Made by a program: the position numbers and the translations under genes. From assembly GCA_963718315.1 (NCBI GenBank), contig CAVQZC010000007.1:1000118-1064117 (forward strand): a stretch of DNA of 64,000 bases, written 5' to 3'. Positions 43,960 to 52,748 of the stretch are shown piece by piece (position 1 is the stretch's first letter; every line of letters begins with the position of its first letter). This DNA comes from CAVQZC01 sp963718315. Lineage in GTDB: Bacteria; Actinomycetota; Thermoleophilia; Gaiellales; JAICJC01. The notes under the pieces were generated by a model. The model was not told the DNA's origin. It searched no databases and saw only the letters and a list, made by a program, of their open reading frames with translations.

Positions 43960-44790
43960 ATGACCGAGGACGACCTCCCCCAGACCTCTCGATCGCACCG
44001 GTGGCTTGGCCGCGGCCTTGTCGTGGGCGTGGCGATCGTCGCCGGAGTCCTGATCTCCGACCTGGCGCTCAGCCTCCAGGGACCGCGCTACGCCGCGACC
44101 CTCACCGTGCGGCCGCTGATCGTCAACCCGGCCTGCGAGTACATGGCCTGTCCCAGCCAGAGCTCGGTCGCCGGCGGATACCAGTGGATCATCTCGCAGG
44201 CAAACCTGGTGCAGTCGAAGCCGGTGGCCACCCTGGTGCACAACGCCATCAAGGGCTCTCCCAACGTCGCCACGCTGATGGGGAACGTCCGGGTGAAGGA
44301 GAACAACAACTCCGACTCGATCGACATCACCTACACCGGTGGGAACGCCGGCCAGGCGCAGCGCCTCGCCGTCAGCTTCGCCAACCAGTACGCGCTGCAG
44401 TCGACGGCCACGATCCGCAGCACGCTCAAGGATCCGGCGGCGACGGCTCAGACCACCTACTCCGATCTCGTCAGCCAGGGTCTCCAGCGGACGCCGCGTG
44501 GCCAGCAGGTGATGAAGCAGCTGAACCTGCTCCTGGCCACCAACGCCGCGGCCGGCAAGCAGGGAGGCGCCCCCGGCGCTCCCATCGTCTACGCGCCCTA
44601 CCCGAGCCTGGTGCCCGTCACGCGAACGACGCCGAGCGCGCTGCGCGCGACGCTGCTCGGCGCCGCGACCGGCCTGGTGATCGGTGTCGCGGTCGTGCTC
44701 GCCCTCGGCTCACGCGGCCCCCGGCGCCCGCATCTGCCCCCGCCGCCCCGGCTCCGGCGCCGTCGCACGGCGGCCGCCGGAGAAGCCTGA
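43960..44790 (+). CDS. Wzz-like chain-length-determinant-type membrane protein
   Basis: This 276-residue protein has an N-terminal helix (GLVVGVAIVAGVLISDLAL), a long extracytoplasmic part and a C-terminal helix (ATLLGAATGLVIGVAVVLAL) followed by an Arg-rich tail. The layout and the NTTYTGGNAGQAQRLAVSFAN-type segment (ITYTGGNAGQA) match the Wzz/YveK periplasmic domain of polysaccharide regulators. A kinase domain is absent and no glycan operon is nearby. The ATG at 43960 is the likely start. It is divergent from the DUF929 gene. Confidence 0.75.
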   Translation: MTEDDLPQTSRSHRWLGRGLVVGVAIVAGVLISDLALSLQGPRYAATLTVRPLIVNPACEYMACPSQSSVAGGYQWIISQANLVQSKPVATLVHNAIKGSPNVATLMGNVRVKENNNSDSIDITYTGGNAGQAQRLAVSFANQYALQSTATIRSTLKDPAATAQTTYSDLVSQGLQRTPRGQQVMKQLNLLLATNAAAGKQGGAPGAPIVYAPYPSLVPVTRTTPSALRATLLGAATGLVIGVAVVLALGSRGPRRPHLPPPPRLRRRRTAAAGEA

Positions 44791-44839
44791 CCGGACCCGG
44801 TCGGCCTCCCCGGCGAGTGCCGGTGCCCCCACCTCGACC

Positions 44840-45823
44840 TCAGAGCTTGAAGGGATCCTTCAGGGCGATCGTGCTGTGCGCGCCCGCGGCCCCGACGTAG
44901 GGCACCCCGAGCAGCATCTCTGCGGTCTTCAGCAGCGAGTAGTGGTTGAACAACACTGCCGACCGGGTGCCATGCGGCGTGTACGGGCTGATCACGATCG
45001 TCGCCACGTGGCAGGAGTTGTCGCTGGTGCGCCCCACACAGCTCTCGTGGTTGTGCTCGTTCAGGTTCGGCTCCCAGCCCTCATCCCAGGTGATGAAGAT
45101 GGCCGTGCCACCGCCCTGGTAGGCGCTCGAGTGGATGATCCGCGAGACCCATGACGCGATCCACCGGTCTCCGGTGAGAACTGCGTTGCCGTAGCAGTTG
45201 TCGTGCATGTCGTGGCACTTGTCGGGCGTCAGCCACACGAAGCTCGGCAATCGGTTCTGCGTCAGCGCGGTGTTCAGCGCACCCGACGTCGGCGAGCCGA
45301 TGTTGACGTCGTCCTTGAGGCAGGCAGCCGCAATGTTGTGGTACCGGGGCGGCGCGTTGTGGCCGCTCTCGTACGGGTACGCGTCCGTGTGCCGGCACGG
45401 TTGCGGCATGCTCTGCTCGTAGGAGCCCCACGTCTTGTGGTTGCTCGTCATCTGCTGGAAGATCGAGTTGGCGTTGCCCGGCGGGTACGCCATGCCCGAC
45501 GTCGCGGCGGAGTAGTCGTAGTACGACAGGTGCATCACCGCGTGGTAGTTCGTCGCCAGGCCGCACGACCGCGCGATCGAGTTCTCGTACGGCGCGTTCT
45601 TGTTGCCGATGACGTCCCCGTAGCTGTGGTTCTCGTCCATGATCACGATCACGTGACGGAACGTGGCGGGGGCCTTGCGGCCGGTGCCGCAGACCGACGG
45701 CAGAGTCGCCGGTTGAAGTCGCTGGGGGGAGGTGGAGCGTTCGAGGGGGTGGGCGTTCGCGGGGGTGATGGCGAACGCGAGGACACTGAGCAGGCACGAG
45801 GCCAGGACCGTGGCTCTCATCAC
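44840..45823 (-). CDS. Secreted phosphoesterase family protein
   Basis: This 327-residue protein has a signal peptide (MMRATVLASCLLSVLAFAIT, cleavage near NAHP) and belongs to the phosphoesterase family PF04185 (acid phosphatase/phospholipase C group). The N-terminal metal region HVIVIMDENHSYGDVIG and the later ITWDEG segment are conserved. It is full length and intact. The substrate could be a phospholipid or another phosphate ester. The start ATG is at 45823; a methionine also follows immediately. It converges with the Wzz-like gene. Confidence 0.88.
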   Translation of the reverse strand: MMRATVLASCLLSVLAFAITPANAHPLERSTSPQRLQPATLPSVCGTGRKAPATFRHVIVIMDENHSYGDVIGNKNAPYENSIARSCGLATNYHAVMHLSYYDYSAATSGMAYPPGNANSIFQQMTSNHKTWGSYEQSMPQPCRHTDAYPYESGHNAPPRYHNIAAACLKDDVNIGSPTSGALNTALTQNRLPSFVWLTPDKCHDMHDNCYGNAVLTGDRWIASWVSRIIHSSAYQGGGTAIFITWDEGWEPNLNEHNHESCVGRTSDNSCHVATIVISPYTPHGTRSAVLFNHYSLLKTAEMLLGVPYVGAAGAHSTIALKDPFKL

Positions 45824-45902
45824 GGGCTTCCTCCAAGTTGGGGGTCGCCCGCCATTCCACCAGCCTTTCTACGACTGGGGATGAGGAACCTGTAAAGCTG
45901 CC

Positions 45903-45934
45903 GTAAGTCTCGCCGGACGGGCGAAGAGACTTAC
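45903..45934 (-). terminator. Hairpin overlapping the stop of the secreted 130-aa gene
   Basis: GTAAGTCTC pairs with GAGACTTAC, with an inner CGCC/GGCG extension, forming a 9-bp plus 4-bp stem at 45903-45934. The right arm includes the stop TAA of the minus-strand gene at 45931, a suitable position for its terminator. Confidence 0.6.
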
Positions 45935-46323
45935 TTCACGTAGTACACGAGGTTGACCCACCTCAGCGTGTAGGTGCCTCCGGTGACCTTCACGGTCACG
46001 TACGCCGTCGAGTTGACGACCTTCACCGACGCGGTGTAGGGACCGAACGCCGGCACCAGCGACGCCGCGGGCTTGCCCGTGAAGTCGGAGGGCAGCTGGA
46101 ACACGTAGGTCGCCTTGGCCAACCCCGCGCGGGAGCAGGACAGCCGCACCGCGCTGTAGTGCGTCCGCACCGAGCATCCGCTCGTCGCCGAGCGGGAGGC
46201 GGTGCTCGACCCCTTGGTGGTCTGGGTGGCGTAGTTCCAGGACGCGTACGCGGCCGGGGCAACGGCCAGCGCGCAGGCCAGCAGGATCAGCGTGAGGGAA
46301 AGGTGTCGTCGCATGGGAGCCAT
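45931..46323 (-). CDS. Small secreted hypothetical protein
   Basis: This 130-residue protein has a signal peptide (MRRHLSLTLILLACALAVA, cleavage after AAYAS) and a mature part of about 100 residues rich in Thr, Ser and Tyr strands, ending LRWVNLVYYVK. Two cysteines (SGCSVRT and RLSCSRA) could bond. I do not recognise a family. The ATG at 46323 (MAPMRRH) or 46314 are both possible. A hairpin follows the stop. It is divergent from the GGDEF/HD-GYP gene. Confidence 0.7.
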   Translation of the reverse strand: MAPMRRHLSLTLILLACALAVAPAAYASWNYATQTTKGSSTASRSATSGCSVRTHYSAVRLSCSRAGLAKATYVFQLPSDFTGKPAASLVPAFGPYTASVKVVNSTAYVTVKVTGGTYTLRWVNLVYYVK

Positions 46324-46454
46324 TCGTCGGGCGATACCTCATTCTGTGGAGGCCGAACCCCCGGTGGCGTCCTCAATCCGGGTGAACCGCCCGTCAAGGA
46401 TCGATCCGCACGAACCGATGACACTCAGAAGGCGTCTCGCACGCCTCCCTTGCC

Positions 46455-48202
46455 ATGGGAACGCCACCGCACAGCCGATTTACGCGCCGAGCACCGCTTG
46501 TCCTCGCGATCGCCGCCATCCTCGTTCTCGGCGGATTCACGGTGTGGGCGTCGGCGACGACCAACAACGCGACCAACGCGGTGCGGCGCGCCAGCTTGCT
46601 GAGTGATGCCTACCAGCGCGCCCGCTACGCGGTGGCCGAGGAGTCGCTACTCGTCAACCGGTTCCGGCTGACGCTCGACCCCTCGCTGTCGGGCAGGATC
46701 CCGGCGGCGTCCCACGACCTGAATCGCGCACTCGCCACCGTTTCCCGGTTCGGCACCCCCGGCGACCGCAGGCTCGTCCGCCGGATCAACGGCCAGAACA
46801 CCACGGCGCTGATCGCGATGAACGACGTCATCGTCGAGGCCCGGGCCGGCGACTCCGGCTCGCCGATACAGCTCGACCAGCAGGTGCTGGAGCCGGTGCT
46901 GCAGGGGATGACGACGGAGCTCGACCGGGCGGCGGCCAGAAACCGGGCGTACGCGATGGCCTCACTCCATCGCAGCCAGTCCGGCCAGCGGATCGTGCTC
47001 CTCGGCGCGCTGATCACCTTCGCGCTGGGCCTTCTGTTGACATTTGCCCTGGTCACGCTGCTGCGGCTCCGGGGCCGACTCGAGCGCGCCCGCCGGACCG
47101 AGCTCGAGCGACTCAAGCGGGCGTCGCTGTTCGACAGCCTGACCGGCCTGCCGAACAACCGCTCGTTTCACGAGGATCTGGAGCTCGCTGTCGCCGGAGC
47201 TGCGAACGAGCCGCTGACGCTGGTGCTCTTCGACCTCGACGAGCTGAAGCGGACGAACGACGCCCACGGGCATCAGGCCGGCGACGAGTGCATCACCACG
47301 CTGGCGCACTGCCTCGCGCGGTCGGGCAACGACGGCGCCGCCTACCGGATCGGGGGCGACGAGTTCGCCCTGATCGTCAAGCGGGAGCGCGCGTCGAACA
47401 CGCTGTTCATGGTGCAGCGGCTGCAGTCCGGCCTACTCCAGACCCCGTCAGGCGTGAAGGTGACGGCGACCGCCGGGATGGCGGAGGCCACACAAGGCGC
47501 TCGACCGTCACGAGCTGATCCGCCGGCCGACCTGGCGCTGGTGCAGGCGCGGAGGGTGCACCGCGCGGACGCTGGTCTACTCGCGCTCCCTGGAGCCGAT
47601 CCTGGCCGCACCGAACCGTGAAGCCGAGCAGCGCCACGCCGAGACGCTTGCCACCGCCCTGGCGTGCGCGGTCGACGCCAAGGATCCCTACACCCACAGC
47701 CACTGCGAGACCGTGTCCGAGCTGTGCGCGCTGATCGGAGAGCAGCTGGGCCTGGAGGACGACCGGATCTCCCGGCTGCGCTTTGCCGGACTGCTGCACG
47801 ACGTGGGCAAGATCGGGATCACCGACGCGATCCTGCAGAAGCCGGGGCCGCTCAGCCCCGAGGAGCAGCGGGCGATGCAGGGCCACTCCCAGCTTGGGTA
47901 CGACATCGTCTGCGCGGCCGACCGCCCGGTCGAGGCGAACTGGATCCGGCACCACCACGAGCGGATCGACGGCACGGGCTATCCCGACGGCCTGACCGGC
48001 GACGACGTACCGCTCGAGTCCCGCATCATCCTGGTCGCGGACGCGTTCGAGGCGATGACCGCCGATCGCCCCTACCGCGCGCCACCGCGAGGTGGCGCGG
48101 GCCCTGGCGGAGCTGGAGCAGTGCTCGGGCACGCAGTTCGACGCCGACTGTGTCGCCGCCCTGCGCGCCATCGTCACCCGCAGCGAACAGCGGGCCGCGT
48201 AG
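46455..48202 (+). CDS. Membrane GGDEF and HD-GYP c-di-GMP protein (multiple frameshifts)
   Basis: This protein has an N-terminal membrane helix, an extracellular helical domain, a second helix near residue 180, a GGDEF domain (DELKRTNDAHGH and IGGDEFAL) and an HD-GYP domain (LLHDVGKIGI and HHERIDGTGYPDGL). It therefore could both make and degrade cyclic di-GMP; the inhibitory RxxD site before GGDEF is not evident. Four single-base changes are needed between 47490 and 48090: insertions near 47494, 47548 and 48086 and a lost base near 47523. Corrected, the frame is continuous to the TAG at 48200-48202, giving about 581 residues. Confidence 0.8.
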
Positions 48203-48239
48203 CGCATAACCGTCCGCGACCGCCGGTAGCCTTGGCCGG

Positions 48240-49404
48240 ATGGCGGGCAGGACGCAGGCGGCGCTGTACGCCGAGATCGACCACGAGCTGTCGTGGTCCG
48301 AGCGTGAGCTTCCCCAGCGGGAGCGCACGAAGCACGTTCACAGCCTCCACCCCTACCTCGGCAAGTTCGTGCCCCAGGTGGCCGAGAGCCTGCTCCGCCG
48401 CGGATTCGCGCCCGGGGCGCTGATCTACGACCCGTTTGCGGGCTCCGGCACAACCCTGGTCGAGGCGAACGTCCTGGGCATGGACGCGATCGGCGCCGAC
48501 GTGTCGGCATTCAACTGCATGTTGATGCGGGTCAAGACCGAGCGTCACGACCTCTCGCGCGTGTCTGCAGGCCTCGAGCTCGCACTGGCGGCCCCACCGC
48601 TCGCCGCACCGCCTGCGTCGGAGTGGCTTCGCACCTGGTACGCGCCGGCGGCGCTGGCCGAGCTGCTCGGATTTCACTCCGCGATTCAGCAGGCCGGCTC
48701 GCCCGAGGTGCTGTCGGTCGTGCTCTCCCGGGCCGCCCGGTCGGCCCGGCGCGTGCGCCACGACGACCTCGACCAGCCGCGAATGCCTGTGCTGGAGCCC
48801 TACCACTGCCACAAGCACAAGCGCACCTGCCGGCCCGTGGGCCACGCCCAGCAGTTCCTGCGCCGCTACGCGGCCGACACCGTGCAGCGGCTGGCCGAGT
48901 TCGCAGAACTGCGCAGCCAGCGAGAGGTGCGAGGTGCTGCATGCCGATGCGCGCACGGCCAGGCTCCCCTCGGGGATCGACGGGATCGTCACCTCACCGC
49001 CCTATCCAGGGCTGATCGACTACCACGAGCAGCACCGCTACGCCTACGAGCTGCTGAAGCTCGACGACCGCCGTGATCTCGAGCTGGGCGCGGCGACGAC
49101 CGGCACCAGCCGGCGGGCTGTGGCGGAGTACTGCGACGGCATCGTCGAGGTGCTCGGCCACACTCGCGGCCACCTGGCGCCCGACGCCCGGATCGCCGTG
49201 GTCGTCAACGACAGCCGCGACCTGTACGGGGAGATCGCGCGGCGCAGCGGCCTCGACCTGGTGCAGCGCACGGCGCGGCACGTCAACCGGCGAACCGGTC
49301 GCCGGGCCGGCGAGTTCTACGAGGACGTGCTCTGGCTGCGGGTCAGCCGGCGGCCTGCGCCCCGGCGGTCCGGGCGGCCGCGCTCGCCGGCTCCAGCCGC
49401 CTGA
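48240..49404 (+). CDS. Orphan DNA methyltransferase (frameshift)
   Basis: This S-adenosylmethionine-dependent DNA methylase of about 387 residues carries motif I in DPFAGSGTTLVEA (near residue 65) and the catalytic motif IV TSPPYPGLIDYHEQHR well after it, about residue 250, with 180 residues between them. The order I-variable region-IV differs from the usual beta-class DNA_methylase order. The frame shifts at about 48930; deleting one C in GAGGTGCGAGGTG restores REVEVLHADAR and joins the halves. No restriction enzyme or specificity subunit is adjacent, so it is an orphan. The 3' end overlaps the antisense GAF gene. Target base is not predictable (N4-cytosine or N6-adenine). Confidence 0.8.
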
Positions 49405-49804
49405 GCGCCGAGCCGGCGTGCTGGGCGAACAGCGACAGCAGCTGCCGCTCCTCTTCGACCAGCGTCCGCATCCCCGGCGCGCGCACCAGCACCACCCCGA
49501 GCGACCGATCGCCGTCGCGCAGCGGCAGGGCCACCCGCGACCAGTGGTCGGCAGGACGGGCCGAACCCTCTGCCTGCGCGACGAGGGCAATCTCGGGTGC
49601 GTCGGCGGACAGCCGACCGTCGGCGCCGATCGGGAACAGGGTCGCCGACCCGCCGCCCGCCACATCCGGCAGGAACCGGGCGACTAGCGCGGCCGCATCC
49701 TCCATCGTCTCCGCGGCTCCGAGTCTGCGGATCAGGAGCTCGACGCGCTCGATCCGGCGGACCGACTCGTCGTCGGGTGGCTCACGCATTAGGCCATTGT
49801 GCAT
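49343..49804 (-). CDS. GAF-domain protein
   Basis: This 153-residue protein is a stand-alone GAF-like domain: RRIERVELLIRRLGAAETMEDAAAL at the start, ATLFPIGADGRL and RVALPLRDGDRSLGVVLV in the core and LLSLFAQHAGSALRRLEPA as the final helix. It has no output domain. The start ATG at 49804 lies in MHNGLMREPP; the later Met (49789) is possible. It overlaps the methyltransferase 3' end by about 60 bp antisense. It could be a small ligand or redox sensor. Confidence 0.72.
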   Translation of the reverse strand: MHNGLMREPPDDESVRRIERVELLIRRLGAAETMEDAAALVARFLPDVAGGGSATLFPIGADGRLSADAPEIALVAQAEGSARPADHWSRVALPLRDGDRSLGVVLVRAPGMRTLVEEERQLLSLFAQHAGSALRRLEPASAAARTAGAQAAG

Positions 49805-49864
49805 GTTCGGTCAGACGGAACCGGTCCAAAAGGTGACGCTGCTCGTTGTCTGGCTGCGGAGCGC

Positions 49865-50023
49865 TCAGATCAGGTAATCGCCGACGATGGACCTGAATTC
49901 GCGGCAGCGACGGTAGTCGCTGGGCCGCGTCAGGCGATACGCCGTGACCATTACCGGAACGGCAACGACGGCCGCCAGCACGGCCACCGAGGTGAAGCTT
50001 CCGCGATGTCGTTTCACTGCCAC
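49865..50023 (-). CDS. Small single-pass membrane protein (52 aa)
   Basis: This short frame starts GTG at 50023 after GGAGAGGGGG and encodes AVKRHRGSFTSVAVLAAVVAVPVMVTAYRL-like sequence (residues 2-30) with one hydrophobic helix, then a basic/Tyr tail ending SIVGDYLI and TGA at 49865. A GTG at 50017 is an alternative. The ribosome site and the coding character support it, but there is no homology that I recognise. It is divergent from the L,D-transpeptidase. Confidence 0.5.
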   Translation of the reverse strand: MAVKRHRGSFTSVAVLAAVVAVPVMVTAYRLTRPSDYRRCREFRSIVGDYLI

Positions 50024-50127
50024 CCCCCTCTCCAAAATGGACTACGTCCGTAATCGGCTTGTAAAGCCTGCGCCTGAAGTTGGAATTGCCTCTCAAGCAG
50101 GGATAAAGTGGTGCCGATCCGAGGGGG

Positions 50128-50939
50128 GTGTTCCGTACCTCTACGATCTGTGTCAGCCTGGGTCTGCTGATCCTTCTGCCACTCTCGGCGGCGCCTGAGA
50201 CGTCTCCGGCGCAGGCCGCGGTGGTTAGGACGCCGGTGCTGGCTCCACATCCGGGGTGGTACGGCGCGCATTCAAGTCTGGCGGATCAGCCCAAGGCGGC
50301 CGCTCAGCCGACGGCGAGGACCGAGCCGAAAGCCGCCGACGCCAGCTTCCTGCTGGTCGAGGCGGGCGGGGCCGCAGTGCATCGCTGGCCCGGCGGGCCG
50401 ACGTCAGGGTCGATCCCCTCCACCACCCAGCTGGGCACCCCGACCTGGGCGTGGGCGCGTCTCCACCAACCCCACCGGCACCTGGGCCCGCGTCATCCTT
50501 CCCGGCCTGCCCAACAACCACACCGGCTGGATCCACCTCACCGGACTCCCCCTCCGCCACACCACCTGGTGGGTCAGAGCCACCCTCCACACCCACCGCC
50601 TGCTGCTCCTCAACGGCCGAACGAATGGTCGCCGCCTTCCCGGTCGGCGTCGGCGCCCCCGACTCCCCCACCCCCACCGGCCGCTACAACGTCACCGACC
50701 TCGTCGCAACCGGCGACCCATCAGGACCGTTCGGCTGGTACGCCTTCGGCCTCTCCGGCCACCAGCCCAACCTGCCCGGCGGCTGGACCGGCGGCACCCA
50801 GCTCGCCATCCACGGCACCAACATCCCCAGCTCGATCGGCGGCAACCAGTCAGCCGGCTGCCTCCACCTCACCGCCTACGCACTCGGCGTGCTCAAAGCC
50901 CACCTGATCCTGGGCACGCCGGTCGTTATCCGGCCGTGA
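50128..50939 (+). CDS. Secreted L,D-transpeptidase, YkuD family (two frameshifts)
   Basis: This exported protein has a signal peptide (VFRTSTICVSLGLLILLPL) and a C-terminal YkuD domain: FPVGVGAPDSPTPTGRYNV, IHGTNIPSSIG and the catalytic SAGCLHL Cys. It would cross-link peptidoglycan 3-3. Two single-base insertions (near 50457 after TPTWAW and near 50624 before MVAAFPVGVG) break the frame; the middle segment reads VSTNPTGTWARVILPG in the third frame. After correction the protein has 269 residues. The start GTG at 50128 follows GAGGGG. The gene converges with fdhD (overlap 14 bp). Confidence 0.82.
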
Positions 50940-51801
50940 TCCGCTCGCTGCCGGTGTAGACGTTGAACCGGCTGCCGCGGAGGAACCCGACCAGGGTCAT
51001 CCCGAAGCGGCGGGCGGCGTCGACCGCCAGGCTGGACGGCGCCGACACGGCGCAGATCACCGGAATGCCCGCGCGCGCGGCCTTCTGGACGATCTCGAAG
51101 CTGGCTCGCCCGGACACCATCAGGATCCGGTCGGACAGGGGTAGGTTGCCGGCCAGCAGCTCGGCGCCGATCGCCTTGTCGACGGCGTTGTGACGCCCCA
51201 CGTCCTCGCGTGAGAGCACCAGCTCGCCGGACGGGTCGAACAGGCCCGCGGCGTGCAGGCCGCCGGTGCGGTCGAACACCTGCTGGGCCGAGCGCAGCGC
51301 GTCGGGGAGTTGCGTGAGGACGGCGGGCTCGACCAACGGGCCTTCCGCCACCGGAGCGCACACCACCTCGATCGCATCCAGCGACGCCTTGCCGCAGATG
51401 CCGCAGCTCGACGTCGTGTAGAAGGAGCGCTGTCCGATCTCGGGGTCGAGCGCGCGCGACACCGCGACCGTGACGACGTTGTAGCGCTGCTCCTCCCTGG
51501 GCACCGCGCAGTAGCGCACCGAGCTGACGTCCGCCAGCCCGTCGACGAGGCCCTCGGTGAACAGGAAGCCGGCCGCCAGCTCGAAGTCGTTGCCGGGGGT
51601 GCGCATGGTGACGGCGATCGCCCGCTGCTCGGCCCCGGGCTCCTCGACCCGGATCTCCATCGGCTCCTCGGTCGCCAGCCGGTCCGGCCGTCGCTTCCGC
51701 CGGCCGTCCTCGACCTCCAGCACGCGGACGCGCGTGCTGGCGCCGGGCCGAGCCGGGCCGGGCTCGTCTTCGGTCAGCGGGAGGAGCGGCTCAGACGTCA
51801 T
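50926..51801 (-). CDS. fdhD: Formate dehydrogenase accessory sulfurtransferase FdhD
   Basis: This intact 291-residue protein is FdhD, which transfers sulfur from IscS to the molybdopterin cofactor of formate dehydrogenase. The catalytic cysteines lie in SSCGICG (C133 and C136), followed by GGLHAAGLFDPSGELV and DVGRHNAVDK, all family hallmarks. It is the last gene of the formate dehydrogenase operon and overlaps the Fe-S subunit gene by 11 bp, ensuring coexpression. Its presence fits the sulfido-Mo/W-containing catalytic subunit encoded upstream. Confidence 0.97.
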   Translation of the reverse strand: MTSEPLLPLTEDEPGPARPGASTRVRVLEVEDGRRKRRPDRLATEEPMEIRVEEPGAEQRAIAVTMRTPGNDFELAAGFLFTEGLVDGLADVSSVRYCAVPREEQRYNVVTVAVSRALDPEIGQRSFYTTSSCGICGKASLDAIEVVCAPVAEGPLVEPAVLTQLPDALRSAQQVFDRTGGLHAAGLFDPSGELVLSREDVGRHNAVDKAIGAELLAGNLPLSDRILMVSGRASFEIVQKAARAGIPVICAVSAPSSLAVDAARRFGMTLVGFLRGSRFNVYTGSERITAG

Positions 51802-52748
51802 CCGCGTCGTCCCCTGAGGGAGCGCGGTTCTGGACGTACTGGAAGCCGAAACGCCCCTTCACGCACAGGTTGCCGTGCGTGACGCTGTGGTCGAGCGGCG
51901 AGGTGACCTTGACGATCGTGTTGTCCTGGACGTGCAGCTCCAGGCTGCAGCCGACGCCGCAGTAGGAGCAGATCGTCTCGGTGACCGTCTGTGCCGACTC
52001 GTCCCACGCTCCGGATTGTCGCAGGTCGTACTCGCTCTTGAACATCAGCGCCCCGGTCGGACAGACCGCGATGCAGTTGCCGCAGTAGACGCAGGCCGAG
52101 TCCGGGAGCGGCGCGGCGAACTCGGTCGCAATCCGGGCGTCGAACCCGCGGCCGGCGACGGCGATGGCGAACGTGTTCTGCCAGTCGGTGCCGCAGCCCT
52201 CGACGCACTTGTAACAGAGGATGCACTTGGCGTAGTCGCGGACGTAGTTCTCGTTGTCGATCTTCGGCGGGCTGGGCGACGGTCGCCGCGGTCTGGCCGT
52301 CTCCGGCATGGTGGTGACCGGCGACGGCGTGGTCGCGGACGCCCGCCGGCGAGGGCGGCGCCGGCGGCCCGTAGCGCTCCGGCCTGGCCTCGTACTCGCC
52401 GATCCAGCGGTCCGCGTTGGGGGTGGTCGAGAGGTCGACGCTCGACCCCAGGAACTCGAGCACCATCTTGCGGCTGTGGCGGACGCGGTCGGAGCCGGTG
52501 CGGACGACCATCCCGTCCTCGGCCTTGCGCGCGCACGACGGCACCAGCACCCGCGAGCCCTCCACCTCGACCATGCAGACGCGGCAGGCGTTCACCGGGG
52601 TCAGCGTCTCGCCGTAACAGAGCGTCGGGATCTCCATCCCGCGCGAGCGGCAGGCCTCGAGGATGGTGCTGCCCTCGCGGACGCGTACCGGCTCACCGTC
52701 GATCTCGAGCTCGATGGTGCGGCTGATGCTGACGGGCGTGACGCTCAC
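51791..52748 (-). CDS. Formate dehydrogenase Fe-S subunit (N-terminal half of FdhA/FdsA; frameshift)
   Basis: This 318-residue protein is the Fe-S N-terminus of an FdsA-type alpha subunit encoded as its own gene. Domains in order: 2Fe-2S (PTLCYG, ACRVC and PSCARK), then two 4Fe-4S motifs (CILCYKCVEGCG and CVYCGNCIAVCP) and the cofactor-proximal Fe4S4 motif CSYCGVGC...NLCVKG. It stops soon after GRFGFQYVQ, where single-chain enzymes continue into the catalytic domain. One extra base near 52280 breaks the frame before PPKIDNENYVRDY; corrected length fits. The His-Cys cluster motif of NuoG is not evident. It overlaps the NuoEF-like gene by 4 bp and fdhD by 11 bp. Confidence 0.88.

Noticed and set aside
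46324..46454. Cyclic di-GMP riboswitch before the GGDEF/HD-GYP gene
   Set aside because: The region between the divergent genes lacks the conserved GEMM core and tetraloop-receptor features.
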